Assembly: GCF_000420525.1 (NCBI RefSeq)
Contig: NZ_ATVC01000002.1
Location: 1 to 64,000 of the forward strand
Direction of reading: 5' to 3'
DNA from: Aquaspirillum serpens DSM 68
Lineage (GTDB): Bacteria; Pseudomonadota; Gammaproteobacteria; Burkholderiales; Aquaspirillaceae
Length of the DNA stretch: 64,000 nucleotides
Translations under genes and position numbers: made by a program
The notes under the pieces: model-generated
What the model was told of the DNA's origin: nothing
Seen by the model: only the letters and a program-made list of their open reading frames with translations
Database searches by the model: none
Shown here: piece after piece, positions 18,132 to 27,531 of the stretch
How positions within the stretch are numbered: the first letter of the stretch is position 1
How the letters are laid out: each line of letters starts with the position of its first letter

Positions 18132-19537
18132 CCCATCCTGTTTGGATTATTGATGATGATAAGTCTATACGCTGGGTGCTCGAAAAAGCACTCAGTCGGG
18201 CAGGGATTCAATTTGAAAGTTTCAGCAGTGCTGATGACGCCCTCAATGCCATGTACGACCGTGTGCCACGGGTGATCGTCAGCGACATCCGCATGCCCGG
18301 CACCGATGGCTTAAAGTTTCTTGCCAAAGTGAAAGGTGAGTATCCAGAGTTGCCGGTGATTGTGATGACCGCTCATTCGGATCTGGACTCAGCCGTCGCC
18401 GCCTTTCAGGGCGGGGCTTTTGAGTATTTACCCAAACCCTTTGACATTGATCATGCAGTGCAACTGGTCGAACGCGCTTTAACCGAAGCTAACCGCGCCG
18501 GACAAGAGCAAGATGATAGCAGTCCCGCTCAAGTGATTCTGGGTCAGGCACCGGCGATGCAAGATGTGTTCCGCGCCATTGGCCGTTTAGCGCAATCGTC
18601 AGTCACGGTGTTGATTACTGGCGAGTCGGGCTCGGGCAAAGAATTGGTTGCACATGCTTTGCATCAACATTCCACCCGCGCTAACCGACCTTTTATCGCC
18701 ATCAACACCGCCGCCATTCCTCGCGATTTATTAGAAAGCGAGTTGTTCGGCCATGAACGTGGTTCCTTCACCGGCGCCAGCACCCAACGCCGTGGCCGTT
18801 TTGAAGAAGCTGAAGGAGGCACACTGTTTTTAGATGAAATCGGTGATATGCCGACCGAGCTACAAACTCGCCTGTTACGGGTGTTGTCTGATGGCCAGTT
18901 TTATCGTGTTGGGGGTCATACTCCGATTAAGGCCAATGTACGGGTCATTGCTGCTACCCATCAAAATCTTGAAGAACGGGTCAAAGCAGGTTTATTTCGG
19001 GAAGATTTATTTCACCGATTGAATGTGATCCGCCTACGCCTGCCGCCGCTGCGAGAGCGTACGGAAGATATTCCCCTGCTGGCACGCCACTTTTTACAAA
19101 AGAGCGCGCAGAGTTTGGGTGTGGAAGCGAAACGCTTATCCGATGCCGCATTAGAAGTGATGAAAAGCGCACCGTTCCACGGCAATGTGCGCCAGCTAGA
19201 AAATCTGTGTCATTGGTTAACGGTGATGGCACCCGGGCAAACCGTAGAAGTCGGCGACTTACCACCCGAGTTTCGCGATGAACCGCCCTCTGGCGTGGTT
19301 CAACATCATGGAGATTGGCTCAGTGCCTTGGCCGCTTTAGCAGAAGCCCGTCTCAAACGCGGTGAGGCCAATATTATTGATGACCTCAGCCGCAGTTTTG
19401 AAGCAGCGTTGATCCGTGTGGCCTTGCAACACACCGGCGGCCGACGTGTTGAAGCCGCCCATTTACTTGGCTTTGGTCGCAACACATTAACGCGAAAAAT
19501 CCACGAATTACACCTCGACGACGGCCACGACGACTAG
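18128..19537 (+). CDS. glnG: Nitrogen-regulation response regulator NtrC
   Basis: A 469-residue activator of sigma-54 promoters. The receiver domain has D53 as phosphoacceptor (VSDIRMPGTDG). The AAA+ domain has the Walker A GESGSGKE at residues 165-172 and Walker B GGTLFLDEIGD. The sigma-54 contact loop reads GSFTGA (212-217) rather than the usual GAFTGA. The Fis-type DNA-binding helix-turn-helix is at the C-terminus (GGRRVEAAHLLGFGRNTLTR). It probably activates glnA through the two boxes found here and may repress its own operon. A hairpin without a strong T run follows. Confidence 0.96.
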   Translation: MTHPVWIIDDDKSIRWVLEKALSRAGIQFESFSSADDALNAMYDRVPRVIVSDIRMPGTDGLKFLAKVKGEYPELPVIVMTAHSDLDSAVAAFQGGAFEYLPKPFDIDHAVQLVERALTEANRAGQEQDDSSPAQVILGQAPAMQDVFRAIGRLAQSSVTVLITGESGSGKELVAHALHQHSTRANRPFIAINTAAIPRDLLESELFGHERGSFTGASTQRRGRFEEAEGGTLFLDEIGDMPTELQTRLLRVLSDGQFYRVGGHTPIKANVRVIAATHQNLEERVKAGLFREDLFHRLNVIRLRLPPLRERTEDIPLLARHFLQKSAQSLGVEAKRLSDAALEVMKSAPFHGNVRQLENLCHWLTVMAPGQTVEVGDLPPEFRDEPPSGVVQHHGDWLSALAALAEARLKRGEANIIDDLSRSFEAALIRVALQHTGGRRVEAAHLLGFGRNTLTRKIHELHLDDGHDD

Positions 19538-19540
19538 GGC

Positions 19541-19564
19541 ACAGCGCAGGCCCCCCTGCGCTGT
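19541..19564 (+). terminator. GC-rich hairpin after glnG
   Basis: ACAGCGCAGG and CCTGCGCTGT pair perfectly around CCCC just after the stop. The downstream sequence is only moderately T-rich, so efficiency is uncertain. Confidence 0.6.
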
Positions 19565-19617
19565 CTGCCTGTTCTTTGTTATGCTGGAGGTTTGTTTGCT
19601 CTGGTGGAATTCTCTCC

Positions 19618-20526
19618 ATGCCAATGTGTTCAGGGGCCAGTCTGCTACTGGCAGATCGTGCACTTGTCCTTACTTTTCCAATTCTTGAAGGCTCACAGCT
19701 GATTCATTTGTCACGTCAGCGTGATATCCAAGCGCAAGATTGGTATTCCACTGATCATCTTGCCCATCATATTTCCGCTTTACTCGACCAAGCCTATCAA
19801 GTGGGCGCTCAACCACCGTCTTTAGTCTATCCCTTGCTGCCTGCCGATTGGGTGGCCAGTCATACCAATCAAAGCCGTATCCAACTCAACCACCCGACAG
19901 CCCTCGATGGGGAAACATTCAAACAGGCTTATGATGGTGCCGCGCCTCATCCTTTGACACCCCATAGCTTAATGTTGCTTGAGCTGCCGGCGGATTACGA
20001 AGTGGATGGGCAATGGCAAACGCAACTCCACGCCTTACACAGCGGCCAAACCCTCACCGTCACACGCCATGCCATTTTTGCCCCGCGACAACGACTACAA
20101 ACCCTGTCTAAAGCGGTTCATTTACTGGGTCTATTAGTTGCCGTACCGCAAGTCGCCACCGTCACTACCGCGCACACCCTCGCACAAACTAAACAACAAG
20201 CCGTTGGTTTATTAGACCTCACCCCCGAACATGCAGTGTTAGCATTGATTCACCATGAGACCTTACGACGCTTTCATGTGCTACAGGCGCCCACCGGCCT
20301 GCCTCCGCTGCGTTTGGTCAAGGAAGTGGCACAGCTATTAGATAACCTCCCACTGCCATTGCGCCAAGACACACAATTTTACGTCCTCGACCGCCACCGC
20401 CGTATCCCCCCCATCCTCAGCAGCCTTGCCAGTCAAGCCGGCTTAACTTTATTAGCAGGTAGCGATGCGGCTTTGGCCGAACAATTGGCACAACAGGCAG
20501 TGTATTCACTCCACCAACGGCAGTAA
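19618..20526 (+). CDS. Divergent FtsA/actin-like protein with degenerate nucleotide site
   Basis: About 302 residues, family not securely recognised. The order of segments follows FtsA/PilM-type actin-fold proteins: a 'STDHLAHHISALLDQAYQVG' segment, a TPHSLMLLELPADYEVDG stretch resembling the FtsA HVIPQEYAIDYQEG region, VTRHAIFAPRQRLQTLSKAV, and QAVGLLDLTPEHAVLAL at the place of the phosphate-2 loop. The glycines expected there (DIGGGT) are missing, as is a clear phosphate-1 motif, so ATP binding is doubtful. There is no signal peptide or membrane helix. ATG 19618 is the likely start; a TTG at 19576 would add 14 residues. Its 3' end overlaps metR by 21 bp in opposite orientation. Confidence 0.5.
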   Translation: MPMCSGASLLLADRALVLTFPILEGSQLIHLSRQRDIQAQDWYSTDHLAHHISALLDQAYQVGAQPPSLVYPLLPADWVASHTNQSRIQLNHPTALDGETFKQAYDGAAPHPLTPHSLMLLELPADYEVDGQWQTQLHALHSGQTLTVTRHAIFAPRQRLQTLSKAVHLLGLLVAVPQVATVTTAHTLAQTKQQAVGLLDLTPEHAVLALIHHETLRRFHVLQAPTGLPPLRLVKEVAQLLDNLPLPLRQDTQFYVLDRHRRIPPILSSLASQAGLTLLAGSDAALAEQLAQQAVYSLHQRQ

Positions 20527-21441
20527 GGCAATACCAGCCAATGCGCTGGCACAGACCTCGCGCATGGTATGTAAAAAATCGGCCATATACGGTAAATGGG
20601 CATCTTCTTGCCGCACCACCGCATACAACTCACCAAATAACCCTCCCTCGCCAATCGGCCGTGCCGAAATATAGTGGCGATCCACATACGATTTCACCGC
20701 CCAAAACGGCAATGCCGCCACCCCTCGGCGACTGGCCACCAACTGTAAGATAGCGACAGTAAGCTCTGAGGTACGCCGTGCAGGATTGATACCGGCTGGC
20801 AATAACACCTGCCGCACTAGATCAAGCATGTCATCCGGCACTGGATAGGTAATTAAGGTTTGATCACGGAAATCCTCCGCCGACAGCCGTGGTTTTTCTG
20901 CCAATGGATGATCATTTGCCAGCAAAGCCATAATTTCATAACGAAATAATGGGGTATAAAACACCGCTGGATCGGGTTCGTATTCTGATACCACCGCCAA
21001 ATCAGCACGATGAGTCAACAGCAAACTGGTTGGGTCGGCATGAAAGCCCGACACAATATCCAGCTCAACCTCTCGCCAATGGGCCCGAAAATCGTCCATC
21101 GTTGGCATCAACCAGTCGAAACAGGTGTGGCATTCCACCGCAATCCGCAAACAACCTGCCTCACCATCCACCATGCGGCTTAACTCACGCTCGGCTTCTT
21201 CGACGGCAGGTAAGACCAGTTGTGCCAAGGTCAACAACCGTTGGCCGGTTTGTGTAGCGCACAGTGGTTGTCGTCGTCGATCAAATAGCTGGGTGTTGTA
21301 ATGCGTTTCTAAGGCTTTGAGCTGATGCGACAACGCCGATTGCGTCAGATGCAGCCGTTGGGCCGCAGCAGAAACGCTGCCAGTGTCTTGTAAAGTCAAC
21401 ATCGTGCGTAGATGACGCAGTTCCAAAACAGAGCGCGACAT
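20506..21441 (-). CDS. metR: LysR-family regulator MetR
   Basis: A 311-residue LysR-type regulator. The N-terminal winged helix (residues ~8-66) contains TGSVSAAAQRLHLTQSALSHQ, and a periplasmic-binding-like effector domain follows. CHTCFDWLMP is characteristic of MetR, which senses homocysteine and activates metE. The gene is divergent from metE with 94 bp between starts, the classic metR-metE arrangement. A perfect inverted repeat in that gap is a candidate operator. The 3' end overlaps the FtsA-like gene. Confidence 0.93.
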   Translation of the reverse strand: MSRSVLELRHLRTMLTLQDTGSVSAAAQRLHLTQSALSHQLKALETHYNTQLFDRRRQPLCATQTGQRLLTLAQLVLPAVEEAERELSRMVDGEAGCLRIAVECHTCFDWLMPTMDDFRAHWREVELDIVSGFHADPTSLLLTHRADLAVVSEYEPDPAVFYTPLFRYEIMALLANDHPLAEKPRLSAEDFRDQTLITYPVPDDMLDLVRQVLLPAGINPARRTSELTVAILQLVASRRGVAALPFWAVKSYVDRHYISARPIGEGGLFGELYAVVRQEDAHLPYMADFLHTMREVCASALAGIALLPLVE

Positions 21442-21467
21442 AAATTTTTTTCATCCTTACAATAAAA

Positions 21468-21488
21468 AACATGATTTTGCCTCATGTT
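21468..21488. promoter_or_regulatory. Candidate MetR operator between metR and metE
   Basis: AACATGA and TCATGTT are perfect complements around seven bases, giving a LysR-type dyad between the two divergent starts. It does not exactly match the TGAA-N5-TTCA consensus of E. coli MetR. Confidence 0.55.
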
Positions 21489-21535
21489 GTAACTGAGTGC
21501 ATCATGGCAGGGTGATTTTCTATGGAGCACTCGCT

Positions 21536-23812
21536 ATGACCACCTTACACACCCTTGGTTTTCCCCGCATTGGCGCCCAACGTGAATTAAAACAAGCTCA
21601 AGAAGCGTTTTGGCGTGGAGAAAGCAATGTTGAGGCACTGCACACCACCGCACGCCAATTGCGCCAGCGGCATTGGTTATTACAAAAAGGGGCTGGCATC
21701 GAACGCATTGCCGTCGGTGATTTCACCTTGTACGACCATGTTCTCGACCATCAAGTATTATTTGGTGCACTGCCGGCGCGTTTTGGCTTGGATGTTGCCA
21801 ACTTGAGCACGGAAGATTATTTCGCCTTAGCGCGGGGCAATGCCCAACAACCTGCCTTGGAAATGACAAAGTGGTTTGACACCAACTATCACTATTTGGT
21901 GCCAGAGTTCGACCGCCACACCACATTTCAATTACAACCAGCCACCTTGTTTAACCAACTGAGCGAGGCACAAGCATTAGGGATTCCAGCGAAACCGGTG
22001 TTATTGGGGCCGGTGAGTTTTCTTTATCTCGGCAAAGAAAAAGAAGCCAATTTTGATCGACTCAGTCTATTAACAGACCTCTTGCCGTTGTATATCGATT
22101 TACTGACCCAACTAGCGGCACGCGGCATCGATTGGGTGCAAATAGATGAACCGATCTTAGGCCTAGAATTAGATGCAGCATGGCAACAAGCCTTTTTCAC
22201 TGCCTATCAAGCCCTCGCCGCACAGCCGTGCAAACTGTTACTGACCACTTATTTTGCCTCGGTAGCAGAACAGCTGCCTTTGCTAAAAGATTTACCGATT
22301 GCAGGTTTACATATCGATGTGGTGCGAGCACCCGCGCAATTAGCTGTTTTTACACAACAATGGCCGGCGGAGCGGGTGTTATCGGTAGGGATCATTGATG
22401 GACGCAATGTATGGCGGGCAGATTTATCGCAAAAACTCGCCCAACTCAAACCCGCCGCCGGCAAATTTGGTCAGCAGTTATGGCTATCCAGCAGTTGTTC
22501 TCTGTTGCATACCCCGGTTGATTTAGCCTTTGAAACAGAATTAGACAGCGAGTTGAAAATCTGGCTCGCATTTGCAACACAAAAACTCAATGAGATTAAA
22601 GTGTTAGGTCGTGGTCTCGATCACGGTGAAGCCAGCATTGCCAATGAATTGGCCGCCAGCGACCATGCACGGGACAGTCGTGCCAAGAGCCCACGTGTGG
22701 TGAATGCGGCGGTGCGGGCCGCCCGTCAGGCACTCACTACCGCCGATGGTCAACGCCATAGCGCGTATCCGCAGCGCGCCGCCGCACAGAAAGCCGCACT
22801 GAAGCTACCGTTATTGCCCACCACCACCATTGGTTCTTTCCCACAAACCCCCGACATCCGCCGTGCCCGCGCCGCTTTCAAACGTGGCGAACTTGATCAG
22901 CACAGCTATCAACAAGCGATGGAGCAGGAAATTCGCTTTGCGGTCGAAAAACAGTTGGCACTTGGTTTGGATGTATTGGTTCATGGTGAAGCCGAACGCA
23001 ACGACATGGTGGAATACTTCGGCGAACAGTTAGAAGGGTTTGCCTTCACCCGCAATGGCTGGGTGCAAAGTTATGGTAGCCGTTGTGTGAAACCACCGAT
23101 TTTGTTTGGTGATGTTAGCCGCCCAACGGCGATGACGGTAGCGTGGAGCCAATTTGCCCAAAGCCTGACCGATAAGCCGATGAAAGGGATGTTGACTGGG
23201 CCAGTCACCATTTTGCAATGGTCGTTTGTCCGCGATGATCAGCCACGGCGTGATACCTGCTTGGATATTGCCTTAGCTATCCGTGCCGAAGTGAAAGACC
23301 TCGAACAAGCGGGTATTACTGTCATTCAAATCGATGAACCGGCTTTCCGCGAAGGTTTACCGTTACAACGCAGCCAATGGCAGGATTATTTAGATTGGGC
23401 AGGGTTCGCTTTCCGTGTTTCGGCTTCGGCTGTCAACGACAGCACACAGATTCACACCCACATGTGCTATTCCGAATTTAACGACATTCTGCCCGCTATT
23501 GCTGCTTTAGATGCCGATGTGATTACCATTGAAACCAGCCGGTCTGATATGGAGTTGTTGGATGCGTTTGGTGAATTTGCCTATCCAAATGAAATTGGCC
23601 CTGGGGTGTATGACATTCATAGTCCACGCGTTCCGACTGAGGCGGATATTGTGCGGCTGTTGGAAAAAGCTTTGGCCGTCATCCCAGCATCGCGGCTGTG
23701 GGTGAATCCCGATTGCGGCCTTAAAACCCGTGGTTGGCCAGAAACTGAAGCCGCTTTAGCTGCCATGCTGCGCGCCACACAACAACTGCGCCAGCGATTA
23801 GCAAACGCCTAA
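21536..23812 (+). CDS. metE: Cobalamin-independent methionine synthase
   Basis: A 758-residue enzyme that transfers a methyl group from methyltetrahydropteroyltriglutamate to homocysteine. The two-barrel organisation is visible: [16 protein letters not shown] at the N-terminus, and [14 protein letters not shown] opening the catalytic half near residue 430. The zinc ligands His and Cys are in [11 protein letters not shown], with the last Cys in [11 protein letters not shown]. Length matches the E. coli protein (753). ATG 21536 has TGGAGC upstream. Expression is presumably activated by the divergent metR. Confidence 0.98.
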   Translation: MTTLHTLGFPRIGAQRELKQAQEAFWRGESNVEALHTTARQLRQRHWLLQKGAGIERIAVGDFTLYDHVLDHQVLFGALPARFGLDVANLSTEDYFALARGNAQQPALEMTKWFDTNYHYLVPEFDRHTTFQLQPATLFNQLSEAQALGIPAKPVLLGPVSFLYLGKEKEANFDRLSLLTDLLPLYIDLLTQLAARGIDWVQIDEPILGLELDAAWQQAFFTAYQALAAQPCKLLLTTYFASVAEQLPLLKDLPIAGLHIDVVRAPAQLAVFTQQWPAERVLSVGIIDGRNVWRADLSQKLAQLKPAAGKFGQQLWLSSSCSLLHTPVDLAFETELDSELKIWLAFATQKLNEIKVLGRGLDHGEASIANELAASDHARDSRAKSPRVVNAAVRAARQALTTADGQRHSAYPQRAAAQKAALKLPLLPTTTIGSFPQTPDIRRARAAFKRGELDQHSYQQAMEQEIRFAVEKQLALGLDVLVHGEAERNDMVEYFGEQLEGFAFTRNGWVQSYGSRCVKPPILFGDVSRPTAMTVAWSQFAQSLTDKPMKGMLTGPVTILQWSFVRDDQPRRDTCLDIALAIRAEVKDLEQAGITVIQIDEPAFREGLPLQRSQWQDYLDWAGFAFRVSASAVNDSTQIHTHMCYSEFNDILPAIAALDADVITIETSRSDMELLDAFGEFAYPNEIGPGVYDIHSPRVPTEADIVRLLEKALAVIPASRLWVNPDCGLKTRGWPETEAALAAMLRATQQLRQRLANA

Positions 23813-23844
23813 ATCGGTAATGAAAGATTATTTATCATAGAAAT

Positions 23845-23871
23845 AAAAAAGCCCGTAATCGGGCTTTTTTT
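23845..23871 (+). terminator. Intrinsic terminator after metE
   Basis: AAAAAAGCCCG and CGGGCTTTTTT form a stem with a short TAAT loop and a T run, about 35 bp after the metE stop. Confidence 0.9.
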
Positions 23872-23896
23872 ATTGTGCAAATTTTTATTTCGGTGG

Positions 23897-23971
23897 AGTG
23901 GGTACGGGGTTTGTGCCCACTAAATTCGTAGCTATTAAGCGGTGGGCAAAAAAACATGCCCACACTACCGA
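23897..23971 (+). repeat. Dispersed hairpin repeat, copy A
   Basis: A ~75-bp element with two internal inverted repeats: GTGGGTAC/GTGCCCAC around GGGGTTT, and GTGGGCA/TGCCCAC around an A-rich loop. It recurs in the same orientation at 24755-24832, on the other side of the chpSB genes. Confidence 0.85.
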
Positions 23972-24000
23972 ACTCGTTTGAGTACCAGAGTTACGCACAA

Positions 24001-24333
24001 TCAAGTGAAGATCGGCGCAATTTTGGCGAGTACCTCGTCAAGCACGGACTGTGGCACGCTTTCAAGTTTGCGGCCGTGGCGTGAATCAATATCGAGTGCG
24101 CGGGGCTGATCACAGCGCACGATACCCGTCGTTTGTGTACCTGATCCCATAAGAGAAACAGCAAAGCCCGCTGTGCGAGCAAAATTACCGCCACTGGTAA
24201 TCGGCAGTACGATGGGCGTTCGTGTCAGCCGGTTAAACGCTGTCGGTGATACCACCAGCACGGGGCGAGTACCCTGTTGCTCGTGACCTGATGTCGGGTC
24301 AAGTGAAACGAGATAAATATCACCTCGCTCCAT
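24001..24333 (-). CDS. chpB: ChpB/MazF-family endoribonuclease toxin
   Basis: A 110-residue MazF/PemK fold toxin: MERGDIYLVSLDPTSGHEQQ at the start, GTRPVLVVSP, and PIVLPITSGGNFAR. These features are those of ChpB-type mRNA interferases, which cleave mRNA at short sequences. The antitoxin gene lies just upstream, with the two overlapping as TGATG so that toxin translation is coupled. The longer frame from 24372 runs within the antitoxin gene and is not used. Hairpin repeats lie on both sides of the module. Confidence 0.92.
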   Translation of the reverse strand: MERGDIYLVSLDPTSGHEQQGTRPVLVVSPTAFNRLTRTPIVLPITSGGNFARTAGFAVSLMGSGTQTTGIVRCDQPRALDIDSRHGRKLESVPQSVLDEVLAKIAPIFT

Positions 24334-24590
24334 CACAACAGCTCGCCACCAACCGCAGGTGCCTCCAGCCATTCACGATCTTCCGCCGAGATCTCAGCAT
24401 TGGGATCGCACTGAGCAAGCAACTCTTCGAGCGTGTAACGTGGCCGTAGATTCGGATTAACCACCAGACAGCCATGGTCGATCGCAAGCCCTACCGTCAC
24501 ACCTGCGTGTAGATGCAGTTGGTCAAGAAAAGCAGGGGGCACGGCCAACATGACCGAACCGCCAACCTTGCGCAAACTTGTTGTGTACAT
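24333..24590 (-). CDS. chpS: ChpS/MazE-family antitoxin
   Basis: An 85-residue AbrB/MazE-type antitoxin. The N-terminal swapped-hairpin DNA-binding domain reads YTTSLRKVGGSVMLAVPPAF. The C-terminal toxin-binding tail PRYTLEELLAQCDPNAEIS resembles E. coli ChpS (RRYSLDELLAQCD). ATG 24590 is chosen over 24596 because GGGAG then has six bases of spacing. It probably represses its own promoter through the palindrome upstream. Confidence 0.92.
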   Translation of the reverse strand: MYTTSLRKVGGSVMLAVPPAFLDQLHLHAGVTVGLAIDHGCLVVNPNLRPRYTLEELLAQCDPNAEISAEDREWLEAPAVGGELL

Positions 24591-24610
24591 GAGCATCTCC
24601 CATTTATCAG

Positions 24611-24628
24611 GTTATACTTTAGTATAAC
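24611..24628. promoter_or_regulatory. Palindromic operator of the chpSB module
   Basis: GTTATAC-TTTA-GTATAAC is a perfect inverted repeat centred about 30 bp upstream of the antitoxin start. It overlaps TATAC-type -10 sequences, consistent with autorepression by the antitoxin-toxin complex. Confidence 0.7.
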
Positions 24629-24754
24629 TAAATCTTACCTTTGTATCCAACCACCGGCTGTTTCGCTTAGGGGGAGGGGAAAAAAACCGCCCGACCCAAT
24701 TCAGGGCGAGGCGGTTCGGTGTTACATGCGGCGGTGTTTTGCCGTTTTGCCGAT

Positions 24755-24832
24755 GTGGTGGGCACGGGGTTTGTGTCCACTAAATTCGGGCCATTATGTG
24801 GTGGGCAAAAAAACATACCTACCGACTTGCCT
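24755..24832 (+). repeat. Dispersed hairpin repeat, copy B
   Basis: This is the second copy of the element at 23897-23971. It shares ACGGGGTTTGTG, CCACTAAATTCG and GTGGGCAAAAAAACAT exactly, with scattered differences elsewhere. The pair brackets chpSB with about 860 bp between starts. Confidence 0.85.
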
Positions 24833-24860
24833 CCAACTGGGTGCGCCCTACCGGTCGCAC

Positions 24861-24890
24861 AAAAAAATGCCACCCCTCGCAGGGTGGCAC
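24861..24890 (-). terminator. Intrinsic terminator after livF
   Basis: Read on the minus strand, GTGCCACCC and GGGTGGCAT pair and are followed by seven T residues, 26 bp after the livF stop. It ends the livHMGF transcript. Confidence 0.9.
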
Positions 24891-24915
24891 AAGTCTCGTG
24901 AAGGGTTGCCAGTGT

Positions 24916-25626
24916 TTATTCGCCCAAATAGGCTTTTTTCACTGCATCACTGTGTAACAATTCTTGCGCAGGGCCGGACATCGTAATTTTACCGGACTCC
25001 ATCACATAACCTCGGTCGGAGACTTCTAACGCCAACTTCGCGTTTTGCTCAACCAATAAAATGGTTACGCCCTGCTGAGAAATCATTTTCACAATTTCAA
25101 AGATTTTTTGCACGATAATCGGTGCTAAACCCATCGAAGGTTCGTCTAATAACAACAGTTTAGGCTTTGCCAAAATCGCACGGCCCATTGCCAACATCTG
25201 TTGTTCACCGCCCGACAACGTCCCAGCCAACTGTTTATAGCGTTCTTTCAAACGAGGAAAGAGCTCGTAAACATGTTCGATTTCTGCATTGATGGCGTTT
25301 GGATCGTTGCGATAAAACGCCCCCATCCGCAGGTTTTCTTCGACGGTTAGGCGTGAGAACACCCCACGACCCTCGGGCACCAAAGACAGGCCTTTCGAGA
25401 CAAAATGATGCACCGGAATTTTCGTGCAGTCGTTGCCATCGTAGCTAATCGAACCTGACTTTGGTTTGACCAAACCCACCAAGGTTTTCAACGTGGTGGT
25501 TTTGCCGGCACCGTTGGCACCAATCAGCGTCACCAATTCGCCTTGCTCGATATGCAAGTCGATCCCTTTTACCGCTTGAATGCCGCCGTAGGCAACTTCA
25601 AGCTTTTTCACTTCAAGCAGGCTCAT
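24916..25626 (-). CDS. livF: Branched-chain amino-acid ABC transporter ATPase LivF
   Basis: A 236-residue ABC ATPase of the high-affinity leucine/isoleucine/valine importer. Walker A GANGAGKTT, signature LSGGEQQMLAMGRA and Walker B LLLLDEPSMGLAP are intact. Length and the 'PEGRGVFSRLTVEENL' segment are typical of LivF. It overlaps livG by four bases (ATGA) and is the last gene of livHMGF on the minus strand, followed by a strong terminator. Confidence 0.96.
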   Translation of the reverse strand: MSLLEVKKLEVAYGGIQAVKGIDLHIEQGELVTLIGANGAGKTTTLKTLVGLVKPKSGSISYDGNDCTKIPVHHFVSKGLSLVPEGRGVFSRLTVEENLRMGAFYRNDPNAINAEIEHVYELFPRLKERYKQLAGTLSGGEQQMLAMGRAILAKPKLLLLDEPSMGLAPIIVQKIFEIVKMISQQGVTILLVEQNAKLALEVSDRGYVMESGKITMSGPAQELLHSDAVKKAYLGE

Positions 25627-26393
25627 GCGTGGGCAGCTCCCAAATAGGCCTCGATCACGCGAGGGTTGTTTTTCACCTCGGCAGGCAGACCTTCGGCAAT
25701 TTTCTTACCGTAGTCCAACACCGCAATCCGGTCACACAAAGTCATCATTAACTTCACATCATGTTCAATCAACAACAACGTGACGCCGGTGGCGCGGATT
25801 TTTTCCATCAACACCTGCAAGTCTTCTGTCTCGCGAGGGTTCATACCGGCAGCAGGTTCATCCAAGGCCAATAAAGTCGGCTCGGTGGCCAGCGCACGGG
25901 CAATTTCTAAACGCCGTTGGTGACCATAGCTGAGGTTTTTTGCCCGTTCATTGGCGACTTCTGAAATGCCGACATAAGCCAACAACTCACGCGCCCGTTG
26001 CCGAATGGCTTTTTCTTCATTGCGAGTTTTTTTGTCTCGCAACATCGCACCCAACGCGCCAGCAAACGTGCGGACATGACGACCCACCATCACGTTTTCC
26101 AACGCCGTCATTTCACCAAACAGACGAATGTTTTGGAATGTGCGCGCAATCCCTGCGTCAACAATCACATGCGGTTTTTTGCAGAATAGGTCTTTACCGT
26201 TAAAGGTAAACACCCCTTCATCAGGCTGATACAGACCGGTTAGCACGTTAAACAAAGTGGTTTTACCCGCCCCATTCGGGCCAATCAAACCGTAAATCTC
26301 ACCTTTGTTGATCGTCAGCCCAACATCGTTGAGCGCATGCAGACCACCGAAGCGTTTGTGAATACCTTCAATTTTAAGTAGTGCTTCTGCCAT
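25623..26393 (-). CDS. livG: Branched-chain amino-acid ABC transporter ATPase LivG
   Basis: A 256-residue ABC ATPase pairing with LivF. Walker A GPNGAGKTT, the LivG-type ARTFQNIRLF segment, the signature LSYGHQRRLEIARAL (SYG rather than SGG, usual for LivG) and Walker B LLALDEPAAGMNP are present. AAGGGG precedes the ATG. The start lies 3 bp from the livM stop and the end overlaps livF. Confidence 0.96.
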   Translation of the reverse strand: MAEALLKIEGIHKRFGGLHALNDVGLTINKGEIYGLIGPNGAGKTTLFNVLTGLYQPDEGVFTFNGKDLFCKKPHVIVDAGIARTFQNIRLFGEMTALENVMVGRHVRTFAGALGAMLRDKKTRNEEKAIRQRARELLAYVGISEVANERAKNLSYGHQRRLEIARALATEPTLLALDEPAAGMNPRETEDLQVLMEKIRATGVTLLLIEHDVKLMMTLCDRIAVLDYGKKIAEGLPAEVKNNPRVIEAYLGAAHA

Positions 26394-26396
26394 GAT

Positions 26397-27512
26397 TTAC
26401 CCCTTGATTCCTTCTTGACGTGCCTGAGAATCAACAGCAGGCAAATCTTCGTCGAGGGCATCGTGGAACTCAGCTGCCCGACGCTTATTCGGCCACAGGC
26501 CTTCTGGACGCAACAACATCACCAAAATCAGCGCTAAACCGAACAACAACATCCGTGCATTTTCTGGATCGATCAACATTTTGCCAAAAACAGCCATTTG
26601 CACTGGGCCAATCACATCACGCAGCAATTCTGGTGTGATGGTCAGCAAGATCGCACCCAGAATCACCCCTGGGATATGCCCCATGCCGCCCAACACCACC
26701 ATCGCCAACACCATGATCGACTCTAACAAACCGAACGATTCTGGCGATACAAAGCCTTGGAAGCTGGCAAACAAACCACCGGCAATCCCACCAAACACCG
26801 CGCCGAGGGCAAAAGCCAACAGTTTGATGTTGCGGATGTTAATCCCCATCGCCGAGGCGGCAATGTCATCTTCACGCAACGCCACCCACGCCCGACCAAT
26901 ACGGGAATGTTGCAAGCGCGAACACACAATCACGGTTAAGACACAGAGAATCAGGAACAGGTAGTAATACAGGTACACCGAGTTAATTTTGGTGCCAAAC
27001 AATTCAATCGATTTACCTAAACTAACACCGGCAATTTCGACTGGGGCAATCATATTCACCCCTTGTGGCCCGTTGGTGATGTTGATTGGCGCATTGAGGT
27101 TATTCATAAAAATCCGAATAATTTCCCCAAAACCCAAGGTCACAATCGCCAGATAGTCACCGCGTAGTTTTAAGACCGGCGTCCCCAACATAATGCCAGC
27201 ACACGCGGCAAGGAAAGCCCCCACCGGCAAAATCGTCCACCACGGTAAGAAGATGCCGAAGTGTGGCGAGTTAAGCAGGGCGTAGGTATAGGCCCCCACA
27301 GCATAGAAAGCAATAAAGCCCAAATCGAGTAGGCCAGCAAAACCGACCACGATATTCAGACCCAATGCCAGCATGATATACAGCAGGGCAAAATCGAGGG
27401 TACGCACCCAAGAATTACCCAGCGTACCGCCGACAATAAAAGGTAGGCAGGCTAAACCAATCGCCGCCAAGCCGAAAACGGCCAGTTGTTTTACCTTGTT
27501 GACTTGTGTCAT
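26397..27512 (-). CDS. livM: Branched-chain amino-acid permease LivM
   Basis: A 371-residue permease with about 8-10 hydrophobic segments. FALLYIMLALGLNIVVGFAG and the coupling-loop region EDDIAASAMGINIRNIKLLA are LivM signatures. It forms the inner-membrane channel with LivH. A hydrophilic C-terminal tail of about 40 residues extends into the cytoplasm. GGGAG lies upstream of the ATG, 20 bp after livH. Confidence 0.95.
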   Translation of the reverse strand: MTQVNKVKQLAVFGLAAIGLACLPFIVGGTLGNSWVRTLDFALLYIMLALGLNIVVGFAGLLDLGFIAFYAVGAYTYALLNSPHFGIFLPWWTILPVGAFLAACAGIMLGTPVLKLRGDYLAIVTLGFGEIIRIFMNNLNAPINITNGPQGVNMIAPVEIAGVSLGKSIELFGTKINSVYLYYYLFLILCVLTVIVCSRLQHSRIGRAWVALREDDIAASAMGINIRNIKLLAFALGAVFGGIAGGLFASFQGFVSPESFGLLESIMVLAMVVLGGMGHIPGVILGAILLTITPELLRDVIGPVQMAVFGKMLIDPENARMLLFGLALILVMLLRPEGLWPNKRRAAEFHDALDEDLPAVDSQARQEGIKG

Positions 27513-27531
27513 CTGTCTGTCTCCCAGTCAA

